A stretch of 6,562 nucleotides of DNA from Planctomycetales bacterium. Its GTDB lineage: Bacteria; Planctomycetota; Planctomycetia; Pirellulales; Thermoguttaceae. A program made the translations under genes and the position numbers. The notes below the pieces were generated by a model. That model was not told the origin of the DNA, searched no databases, and saw only the letters and a list, made by a program, of their open reading frames with translations. Shown here in pieces: positions 1-5,996 of the stretch. Every line of letters starts with the position of its first letter. Position 1 is the first letter of the stretch. The stretch covers positions 1-6,562 of the forward strand of contig SKZG01000316.1 of NCBI GenBank assembly GCA_007127495.1. Direction: 5' to 3'.

Positions 1-954
1 ATCCACGTCGAATACGCCATCGAGAAGGGCATCAACGTGTTCATGGAAAAGCCCTTCGCGCCCGATCCCGCGGGGTTGCACCGGCTGCTCCGCGCGGCGG
101 AAGCCAGCGAGAAGAACGGCGTGAAGGTGGCCGCCGGCTTGCAGTGCCGGCATTCGCCGGCCCGGGCCGCCCTGATCGAAAAGATCAAAGAAGGCGAGCT
201 GGGCGAACTGCAATACCTGCGAGCCAACCGGCTGGGCGGCCGCGGCTGGCTGGGCAATCAGGGCGGCCGATCCAACGACATCATGGCGCAGCTCCATTTC
301 GGCAGGAACAACCTGTTGTGGGTGGGCTCGGGCCAGATGGTCGACTTCCTGATCCACCAGATTGACGAGTGCTGCTGGCTCATGGACGATTGGCCCGTTA
401 CCTGCCAAGGGATGGGCGGGCGCGAGGTGGGCAGCACCGACCGCGGCCAGACACTGGACGTGTACTCGATGGAATTCACCTTCCCCGGCGGCAAGAAGGC
501 ATTCTGCGGTTTTCGTCGCGCCCAAGGCGGGCACAACGAATTCGCCACGTTCGTTCACGGATCGAAAAAGGCCGGGCAATTTTCCGGCAATGTACACGCG
601 GCGACCGTCCATATTTTCAAAGACCAGAACATTGCGGGCAATAATGTCGAGTGGTCACCCACCCGCGATGCCCATAACCCGTGGGACTACCAATGGATGG
701 ACTTCATTGACGCGATTCGCAACGATAAGCCGTTCAACCAGGCGCGACGGGCGGTCTATGCCGACTATGCGTCCCTCATGGGCCGTGCGGCCGCGCACTA
801 CAACCGCATCGTTACGTGGGATGACGTCGTCAACTCGAAGTTCCAGTTCTGCGACTATCTTGACGAACTGAGCTACGACAGCCCCGCGCCCGTCCAAGCT
901 GACGACGACGGGTTCTTCCCCGCTCCCGTTGCCGGGCAGTGGACGGAACTGTAA
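1..954 (+). CDS. Gfo/Idh/MocA family oxidoreductase, 3' part (5' end outside window)
   Basis: This is an NAD(P)-dependent sugar or polyol dehydrogenase-like protein of the Gfo/Idh/MocA family; its substrate cannot be read from the sequence. The reading frame is open from base 1, where the residues IHVEYAIEKGINVFMEKPFA already match the family, so the Met codon at 43 is internal and the gene starts upstream of the window. The visible part begins near the end of the N-terminal Rossmann domain. It contains the family EKP motif (nt 46-54, with the conserved Lys) and then the C-terminal substrate-binding alpha/beta domain. The segment DFLIHQID at nt 343-366 carries the His (nt 355-357) expected at the active site. 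The fragment is 317 codons plus stop, so roughly the first 80-130 residues are missing. Many planctomycete members carry a Tat signal, which cannot be checked here. It converges on pgi with a 42-base gap. Family assignment is secure; specificity is unknown. Confidence 0.93.
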   Translation: MHVEYAIEKGINVFMEKPFAPDPAGLHRLLRAAEASEKNGVKVAAGLQCRHSPARAALIEKIKEGELGELQYLRANRLGGRGWLGNQGGRSNDIMAQLHFGRNNLLWVGSGQMVDFLIHQIDECCWLMDDWPVTCQGMGGREVGSTDRGQTLDVYSMEFTFPGGKKAFCGFRRAQGGHNEFATFVHGSKKAGQFSGNVHAATVHIFKDQNIAGNNVEWSPTRDAHNPWDYQWMDFIDAIRNDKPFNQARRAVYADYASLMGRAAAHYNRIVTWDDVVNSKFQFCDYLDELSYDSPAPVQADDDGFFPAPVAGQWTEL

Positions 955-996
955 AGAGTTCGCTGTGTGAACGGTCCCGTTGCTTCTGAGTGCAGG

Positions 997-2400
997 CTAC
1001 TTCCGAAGTAGCGCGTTCATGTTGCGCTTGTACGCTTCGACGCCCGGTTGGCCGTAGGGGTTGATGCCGATCAGACGCCCCTCGGCCACCGTGGCGATCA
1101 TCAGCATTTGGAACAACTGACCCAGCGTGTGCTCGTCGAGCTGCGGAAGGCGGATGTCGGCCGTCGGCCGATGATCGTCAGCGTAGGCCTTGTCGGTGCC
1201 GGACCGAGCGGCGCCGAGAAGCTCCGGTAGCGTGCGGCCTGCCATTTCGTTGAGCCGGTCCTGATCGTACTCCGAGCGCTCGACCGCGAGGGGCTCGCGC
1301 TGCGGTTGCTCCACCACGAGGTTCGTGATGAGTTTGTCACGACTGCCTTCCTGGTGCTGCTGGCCGCGCGAATGGAGGTCGCGCGTGTTCACCGCCGTCA
1401 GGGGCGTGGGGCCCTGCCCGTGCTTGCCGAGGCTCTCGGCCAGAAGCTGATCGTACCAAAGCCCGACCGCTTCCAGCCGCTTCCCCCAAGTGGAAAGCAC
1501 GCGGATGTTCGCGCCGCGACGCGCCTGCATCAGCCACGAGATGCCCGCGTAGTCGAGCGACGGGTTTTCCAACGGCGCCGAGTGCCGGAACACGTCGTTC
1601 ATGGCCGCGGCGCCTTCGAGCAGTTGCTCGACGTTTGCCCCCATGACCGCGGCCGGCAGCAGTCCCACCGCGCTGAGGACGGAAAACCGCCCGCCCACGC
1701 CATCGGGAATCGGGAACACCTCGGGCAGTTCCAGGGCGTCGGCCAGGTCGCGCAGCCGGCCGGTTTCGCCGGTGATTGGCACGACGCGCTCCCGCACCTT
1801 GCCCATGTCGCCCCCGCAGCCCTTCTTCAATGCTTCCAGGAAGACGCGGAAGGCCACGGCCGTTTCCAACGTGCCGCCGCTCTTGCTGATGACAATGATG
1901 CCCCAGTCGTCGGCTTCGCCCAGCAGGTCGAGCAGGCCGGCCATGGCGTCGTTGTCGACGTTGTTCCCCTCGAAGTAGATGCGGGGCCGATTGCCTCGGA
2001 CGCCGGCTCCGAGTTCGTTGTGGAACGGGTGGCAGCAGGCCTCGAACACGGCGCGGGCGCCCATATACGACCCGCCGATGCCGAGCACGACCACGCGGTC
2101 GCACACTTCGGCCAGCCGGTTGGCGGTAGCCACAATCGTGTCCAACTGCTCCCGTTCCTCGTCGAGGAACTGGTTGGGCAGGTCGAAGAACCCGGCGTCG
2201 AGCGGCTGTTTTTCCGGCGGAACCGGCCCACCGGTGACCCAAAGCCGAGCATTGTCCAGCACCTCCTGCCGGCAGGCAGCCAACCGGGGGGCGATGTATT
2301 TCAGGTCGGCACCAACCAGGGCCGTTTGGCGGACGAACGCCGGCGCGGCGTCGGGTACGATAAGCCGGGAATAGTCGTAAACGATCGGTGTGGCTGCCAT
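997..2400 (-). CDS. pgi: Glucose-6-phosphate isomerase
   Basis: This cytoplasmic enzyme interconverts glucose 6-phosphate and fructose 6-phosphate in glycolysis and gluconeogenesis. The 467-residue protein has the two SIS domains of the family. The first contains VVVLGIGGSYMGARAV (about 103-118) and the phosphate-binding SKSGGTLET (172-180). The family signature GGRFSVLSAVG lies at 236-246. Catalytic candidates are Arg238 in GGRFS, Glu322 in LLAESLGKHG, His343 in DLHSRGQQHQEG and Lys458 in GQPGVEAYK, the second family signature. The length fits the shorter bacterial type (about 450 residues), not the roughly 550-residue E. coli type. The ATG at 2398-2400 is preceded by AGGGAG 11 bases upstream, an acceptable ribosome binding site. 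It lies 109 bases downstream of the ATPase gene on the same strand. I see no convincing promoter in that gap, so read-through from the ATPase promoter is possible. The large antisense frames over it are GC-rich shadows. Confidence 0.97.
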   Translation of the reverse strand: MAATPIVYDYSRLIVPDAAPAFVRQTALVGADLKYIAPRLAACRQEVLDNARLWVTGGPVPPEKQPLDAGFFDLPNQFLDEEREQLDTIVATANRLAEVCDRVVVLGIGGSYMGARAVFEACCHPFHNELGAGVRGNRPRIYFEGNNVDNDAMAGLLDLLGEADDWGIIVISKSGGTLETAVAFRVFLEALKKGCGGDMGKVRERVVPITGETGRLRDLADALELPEVFPIPDGVGGRFSVLSAVGLLPAAVMGANVEQLLEGAAAMNDVFRHSAPLENPSLDYAGISWLMQARRGANIRVLSTWGKRLEAVGLWYDQLLAESLGKHGQGPTPLTAVNTRDLHSRGQQHQEGSRDKLITNLVVEQPQREPLAVERSEYDQDRLNEMAGRTLPELLGAARSGTDKAYADDHRPTADIRLPQLDEHTLGQLFQMLMIATVAEGRLIGINPYGQPGVEAYKRNMNALLRK

Positions 2401-2509
2401 GGCGGACGGGGCTCCCTATTGGGCAAGCGGTGGCTGCAATAGCGGCAAGTATCGCACGTTTGACCCGTTCCGACCAGAGGGGCTGAACTGGCACGGCGAT
2501 GGCCGAGCG

Positions 2510-3703
2510 TTATCGTAACCAATGCCCCGCCGGGGTGGCCAGGAATTCGTCCACCGAGATGCCCTGGGCGCCGACGAGCAGTTGGCGGGTGGCGGGGAAT
2601 CGGGAAGCAAACGCCTCGACGCCGGGCGTCGAGGCGCGCCGCCGCCCCGACTTGACCTCGATCGCCGCCAGCTTGTCGCCGCGAGCGAGGACGAAATCGA
2701 CCTCCCGCCCCCGGTCGAGCCAATAATGCAACGCGATGCCGCTGCCGCGCGTGCTGTTGGCCAGCCAGGCGCCGACGGCACTCTCCACCCAACGCCCCCA
2801 GCCGTCGCGGTCGTTGAGCAACTCCGGGAGGGAACGCCCGTCGAGGGCCGACATCAGGGCCGTGTTCAGCACAAGCAGTTTGGGGCTCGACGCCCGGCGC
2901 CGCACCGCCTGCCCGGCGTATTTGCTGAGCCCCGCAACGAACCCCGCGCCGTGGAGCAGTTCCAAATAGTGGGCCAGCGTGGTCGTATTGCCCGCATCGT
3001 CGAGCTGGCCCAGCATCTTCTGATACGACAGGATGCGGCCGGAGTAGGTGCAGGCAAGCTCGAAAAGCCGGCGGAGCAGCACGGGTTTGTCGACCCGCTG
3101 AAGCAGCAGGATATCTTTCGAAACGCTCGTTTCGATCAAGGCGTTCTTGATGTATTCGCGCCATCGGTCGGCATCGTCGCGAAGATCGGCGGCTCCGGGG
3201 TATCCCCCGAAATAGATGTAATCGTCCGGCGAGAATCCGAACGCCTGCCGCATTTCGGCGAGGCTCCAGTGCGTTACGGGCAGGATTTCGAACCGGCCGG
3301 CCAAGCTCTCGGTCAGCCCGCGCGAAAGCAGCAAGGCCGAGGAACCCAGCAGCACCACCTTCAGCCGGAGGCCGCTGAGTGTGTCCTCGTCCCAAAGCCG
3401 CTTTACGGTTTCCGACCAACGGGGGAGCTTCTGCACCTCGTCCAGCACCAGCAGCGCTTCGCCATTCGAGCAGTCGCGCAGAACGAGCCGGGCCAGGTCC
3501 CACTGTTGGGCGAGCCATGCTTGATCGCGCAAGGTGGGCTCGTCGGCGGAAGCGTACCGCGCGGCGCCGCTCGGCCAGACGGCTAGAAGCTGGCGAGCGA
3601 TGGTGGTCTTGCCGGTTTGTCGCGGGCCGGGAAGAATTTGGAGGAAACGCCGCGGCTCGCGCAAACGGCGCTTTAGCACCTCGACGTGTTCGCGCTGGAA
3701 CAT
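2510..3703 (-). CDS. AAA-type ATPase with DUF4143 C-terminal domain
   Basis: This is a stand-alone P-loop ATPase of the large, poorly characterised AAA_14/DUF4143 family; its cellular role is not established. From the ATG at 3701-3703 the protein has 397 residues. The Walker A motif GPRQTGKTT is at 26-34, Walker B LLVLDEVQ at 84-91, a sensor-like GSSALLL at 120-126, and a candidate arginine finger in ESLAGRFE at about 132-139. The family segment FGGYPG is at 165-170. The C-terminal domain contains REVDFVLARG and AAIEVKSG (about 333-353), whose Asp, Glu and Lys resemble a PD-(D/E)XK nuclease-fold core. A TTG at 3713-3715 would add four residues (LAAK, initiated as Met). I prefer ATG because MFQREHVEVL resembles the usual family N-terminus; neither start has a good Shine-Dalgarno sequence. 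Relatives are often solitary and scattered by transfer. It has its own strong promoter with operator-like repeats, and no toxin or antitoxin partner is adjacent. Confidence 0.93.
   Translation of the reverse strand: MFQREHVEVLKRRLREPRRFLQILPGPRQTGKTTIARQLLAVWPSGAARYASADEPTLRDQAWLAQQWDLARLVLRDCSNGEALLVLDEVQKLPRWSETVKRLWDEDTLSGLRLKVVLLGSSALLLSRGLTESLAGRFEILPVTHWSLAEMRQAFGFSPDDYIYFGGYPGAADLRDDADRWREYIKNALIETSVSKDILLLQRVDKPVLLRRLFELACTYSGRILSYQKMLGQLDDAGNTTTLAHYLELLHGAGFVAGLSKYAGQAVRRRASSPKLLVLNTALMSALDGRSLPELLNDRDGWGRWVESAVGAWLANSTRGSGIALHYWLDRGREVDFVLARGDKLAAIEVKSGRRRASTPGVEAFASRFPATRQLLVGAQGISVDEFLATPAGHWLR
2612..2636. repeat. Perfect 11-bp inverted repeat inside the ATPase gene
   Basis: CGCCTCGACGC (2612-2622), a CGG loop, then GCGTCGAGGCG (2626-2636) form a perfect GC-rich hairpin with a 3-base loop. 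It lies about 100 bases before the stop codon and encodes the residues ASTPGVEA just after the EVKSG motif. No T-run follows on either strand, so it is not an intrinsic terminator. It may simply reflect codon choice in a constrained region. Confidence 0.7.
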
Positions 3704-3727
3704 CTTGGCAGCCAAGGAGTTAACGAT

Positions 3728-3759
3728 TTACTCAATACACTGAGTAATTATACTCAATA
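3728..3759. promoter_or_regulatory. Candidate operator: three alternating TACTCA/TGAGTA half-sites
   Basis: Half-sites TACTCA (3729-3734), TGAGTA (3741-3746) and TACTCA (3751-3756) alternate in orientation and make two overlapping palindromes that share the middle half-site. The first is TTACTCA-6 bases-TGAGTAA (7-bp arms, 3728-3747). The second is TGAGTA-4 bases-TACTCA (3741-3756), which contains the -10 box of the ATPase promoter. TACTCAATA also repeats directly at 3729-3737 and 3751-3759, 22 bases apart, about two helical turns. This geometry suits a dimeric repressor that would block the promoter. The regulator is not identifiable in the window. The repeats are visible; the operator function is inferred. 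Confidence 0.6.
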
Positions 3760-3774
3760 AAGAGCAAATGTCAA
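3747..3774 (-). promoter_or_regulatory. Sigma-70-type promoter of the ATPase gene
   Basis: On the minus strand a perfect -35 box TTGACA (3769-3774) and a perfect -10 box TATAAT (3747-3752) are separated by 16 bases. Transcription would start near 3740, leaving an untranslated leader of about 37 bases before the ATG at 3703. Two perfect hexamers are unusual in this GC-rich window, and the surrounding bases are AT-rich. The inverted repeats described separately cover the -10 box and the likely start point. Confidence 0.75.
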
Positions 3775-3792
3775 TCGGCTACCGCCACCACT

Positions 3793-3820
3793 TTGCCAAC
3801 AAGGCCTATTCTGCTGTAAT
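3793..3820 (+). promoter_or_regulatory. Candidate promoter of apgM
   Basis: TTGCCA (3793-3798, five of six matches to TTGACA) and TGTAAT (3815-3820, five of six matches to TATAAT) are 16 bases apart. The start would fall near 3827, about 38 bases before the apgM ATG. It is divergent from and does not overlap the ATPase promoter; their -35 boxes are 18 bases apart. Confidence 0.45.
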
Positions 3821-3864
3821 GGGAGTTCTCAACGACCATCAAACCTATCATCAGGGATTCACGC

Positions 3865-5070
<1,206 letters not shown>

Positions 5071-5179
5071 CCCACTTGCTTTTCGCTGGCGTGAATCGAC
5101 TCGGCTGGCCGTCCAACGCCCTGAGGATGCAAGCGATGGCGTGCTCTCCGTCGGCGTGAGACAAAATTGCGTTGTTGCC

Positions 5180-5233
5180 GTACGATGGACATCCTGACCG
5201 CGGATGCCTCCACGGGCAAGATGCCCGTGCCAC
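5180..5233. repeat. REP-like extragenic palindromic element
   Basis: CACGGGCA (5211-5218), AGA, TGCCCGTG (5222-5229) is a perfect 8-bp inverted repeat with a 3-base loop. Just before it, ATCC (5191-5194) and GGAT (5202-5205) flank a short spacer, as part of CATCC...GGATG, giving a second weaker hairpin. From memory, the words GGCACGGGCATCTTGCCCGT (minus strand) and GTACGATGGACATCC recur between genes in planctomycete and related environmental genomes, where they generate spurious short proteins. The hairpin is seen directly; membership of a dispersed family is recalled, not computed. It has no T-tract, so it is not an intrinsic terminator. The outer limits given are approximate. Confidence 0.55.
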
Positions 5234-5283
5234 AAAAGCTGTGCGGCGACTATGGGCATAACAGGCGTTCAGGAGCATGGGCC

Positions 5284-5311
5284 TTGTCAGCCGATAAGGG
5301 CGTGGTAGAAT
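5284..5311 (+). promoter_or_regulatory. Candidate promoter upstream of the tRNA gene
   Basis: TTGTCA (5284-5289) and TAGAAT (5306-5311) each match the sigma-70 consensus at five of six positions and are 16 bases apart. The start would be near 5318, about 137 bases before the mature tRNA, which is long for a tRNA leader. No better pair lies closer to the tRNA. Confidence 0.35.
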
Positions 5312-5454
5312 TGCACAGAATGGACCAGTGTCCCGCCGGCCCGTGAACGATTACCTGAAGTTTATCCTATCGGCGACGTGTATCGTTTCGGGGGCCAAGG
5401 GGCAAGAACGACAAATCCGAAAAACGTCTGCAAATCCTTACAGGACAAGCACTT

Positions 5455-5528
5455 GGCGGCGTAGCTCAGTTGGTTAGAGCAGCGGAATCATAATCCGCGT
5501 GTCCGGGGTTCGAGTCCCTGCGCCGCTA
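5455..5528 (+). tRNA. tRNA-Met (anticodon CAT), probably elongator
   Basis: A complete cloverleaf of 74 bases can be drawn. The acceptor stem is GGCGGCG (5455-5461) with CGCCGCT (5521-5527). The D stem is GCTC/GAGC (5464-5467, 5477-5480). The anticodon stem is GCGGA/TCCGC (5482-5486, 5494-5498) with loop ATCATAA, giving anticodon CAT at 5489-5491. The variable loop is GTGTC, and the T arm is CGGGG-TTCGAGT-CCCTG (5504-5520). The discriminator is A5528, and CCA is not encoded (CTC follows). The anticodon stem lacks the three G-C pairs that mark initiator tRNA, so this is an elongator type. A tRNA-Ile with lysidine-modified CAT cannot be excluded by eye, but the overall sequence resembles bacterial elongator Met genes. 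The first acceptor pair is a G-U wobble. Confidence 0.95.
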
Positions 5529-5657
5529 CTCGCGTAATCCCCCTTTCTTCGGGGAGGTGTTGCCGATCTCGCTCAGCTTCTCGTAGTGCTGCTGGCGCAG
5601 GCTCACCGGCCGTTCGGGGGCCGCCGACCGTCCGGCAGACCGAGGCATCGTGGCCAT
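5526..5657 (-). CDS. Small unrecognised ORF, coding-like, ending on the tRNA 3' end
   Basis: This is a 43-codon frame from ATG 5655-5657 to TAG 5526-5528. In-frame ATGs at 5661-5663 and 5646-5648 would give 45 or 40 residues. I do not recognise the family. The codons have the signature of real genes in this genome: third positions are overwhelmingly G or C, second positions are poor in G/C, and rare codons are few. The C-terminal part reads RPVSLRQQHYEKLSEIGNTS followed by a basic PKKGG tail; the protein has about eight Arg/Lys against four Glu. There is no signal peptide or membrane segment. GGCGGGA lies 6 bases before the chosen ATG. A -10-like TACAAT is at 5702-5707. The frame stays open upstream to a stop at 5820-5822, so it may instead be the last part of a decayed larger gene. 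It converges on the tRNA and overlaps its final three bases. Confidence 0.45.
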   Translation of the reverse strand: MATMPRSAGRSAAPERPVSLRQQHYEKLSEIGNTSPKKGGLRE

Positions 5658-5701
5658 GCACATTCCCGCCCACCGGGCGTCATTCCTGGCGTCACGCGCT
5701 G

Positions 5702-5731
5702 ATTGTATGCGCGGAAGTCGCTGTGCCGCAA
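5702..5731 (-). promoter_or_regulatory. Weak candidate promoter for the small ORF
   Basis: On the minus strand TACAAT (5702-5707, five of six matches) is preceded at 18 bases by TTGCGG (5726-5731, three of six matches). A start near 5695 would give a leader of about 38 bases to the ATG at 5657. The -35 match is poor and the call is tentative. Confidence 0.2.
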
Positions 5732-5740
5732 GTACTTCCG
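5712..5740. repeat. 7-bp inverted repeat CGGAAGT/ACTTCCG
   Basis: CGGAAGT (5712-5718) and ACTTCCG (5734-5740) are perfect inverted arms around 15 bases. A third partial copy, CGGAAG, occurs at 5770-5775 and could pair with the second arm instead. The repeat overlaps the tentative -35/-10 interval of the small ORF. It could be an operator or a hairpin; no function is shown. Confidence 0.45.
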
Positions 5741-5786
5741 ATTGCCAAGTGTCGAAGACGAGCCAGAAACGGAAGGGCCAGTTTTT

Positions 5787-5815
5787 TTGACCCGAGCCGA
5801 CACAAAACCTATAAT
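5787..5815 (+). promoter_or_regulatory. Near-consensus sigma-70 promoter
   Basis: TTGACC (5787-5792, five of six matches) and a perfect TATAAT (5810-5815) are separated by the optimal 17 bases. Transcription would start near 5822, about 175 bases before the ATG of the LON-domain gene, the only plausible downstream gene on this strand. A T7 tract directly precedes the -35 box and may act as an upstream AT-rich element. Confidence 0.65.
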
Positions 5816-5873
5816 TCGATTAGCGGAAGGGGATTGCGTTTCGGGGCCGACGGGCCATTCACCCAATCATCCA

Positions 5874-5927
5874 TCCGCCCTCCTTTGGATTCAGGCGGAG
5901 CCCCCCGGCGCGCGTCTGGTATCAGAC
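5874..5927 (+). promoter_or_regulatory. Two hairpins in the leader of the LON-domain gene
   Basis: The first hairpin pairs TCCGCC (5874-5879) with GGCGGA (5894-5899) and can add an inner TCC/GGA pairing (5881-5883 with 5887-5889) after an internal loop. The second pairs GTCTG (5914-5918) with CAGAC (5923-5927) around GTAT. Neither is followed by a T-run. They match no riboswitch I recognise. Confidence 0.35.
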
Positions 5928-5996
5928 AGTACGAGCAACCCGTCCAAAAGTGGTCGTCATCCTCACTTCTTCTTAGCCACAGGCTTGAATCGCCCT

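Larger units (their letters stand above)
5071..5454. other. Intergenic region between apgM and the tRNA gene
   Basis: No gene is supported in these 384 bases. Short frames exist on both strands, but they lack coding-like third-position bias and family resemblance. The region holds the extragenic palindromic repeat near 5180-5233, a promoter-like hexamer pair at 5284-5311, and otherwise unassigned sequence. No T-run preceded by a stem, which would mark an intrinsic terminator for apgM, is present. Confidence 0.6.
5664..5996. other. Intergenic region between the small ORF and the LON-domain gene
   Basis: No gene is convincingly supported in these 333 bases. They hold the tentative minus-strand promoter (5702-5731), a 7-bp inverted repeat (5712-5740), a T7 tract (5782-5788), the strong plus-strand promoter (5787-5815), and two hairpins (5874-5899 and 5914-5927) that would lie in the leader of the LON-domain gene. 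Frames read across the region lack coding bias. Confidence 0.6.

Noticed and set aside
955..996. Possible bidirectional terminator between the convergent oxidoreductase and pgi genes
   Set aside because: Only a 4-bp stem GTTC/GAAC (958-961, 969-972) is present, with no T-run on either side.
1306..2442. Long plus-strand frame of 378 codons opposite pgi
   Set aside because: It is an antisense shadow caused by strong G/C third-position bias of pgi; its composition (His, Val, Gln and Arg rich) resembles no family.
2301..3518. Long minus-strand frame of 405 codons overlapping the ATPase gene
   Set aside because: It is a frame-shifted shadow of the ATPase, rich in Arg, Ala, Gly and Pro, whereas the 2510-3703 frame has all the P-loop and DUF4143 motifs.
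5343..5478. Plus-strand GTG-started frame (NDYLKFILSATCIVSGAKG...) upstream of the tRNA
   Set aside because: It reads into the tRNA gene, loses codon bias after about 20 codons and has no ribosome binding site; it is probably chance.
5538..5555. Possible terminator just after the tRNA: TCCCC/GGGGA stem with 8-base loop
   Set aside because: The stem has only five pairs, there is no T-tract, and the bases are explained by codons of the small ORF.
5488..5673. Minus-strand frame containing GLEPRT near its end
   Set aside because: The GLEPRT string is the usual artefact of translating the antisense of a tRNA T-arm; the frame runs through the tRNA and lacks coding bias.
5603..5866. Minus-strand 87-codon frame across the region after the tRNA
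   Set aside because: It competes with the more coding-like small ORF in another frame, crosses a promoter, and shows no third-position bias.
5455..5996. tRNA gene as an integration site for a mobile element
   Set aside because: No integrase gene and no direct repeat of the tRNA 3' end is seen downstream within the window.
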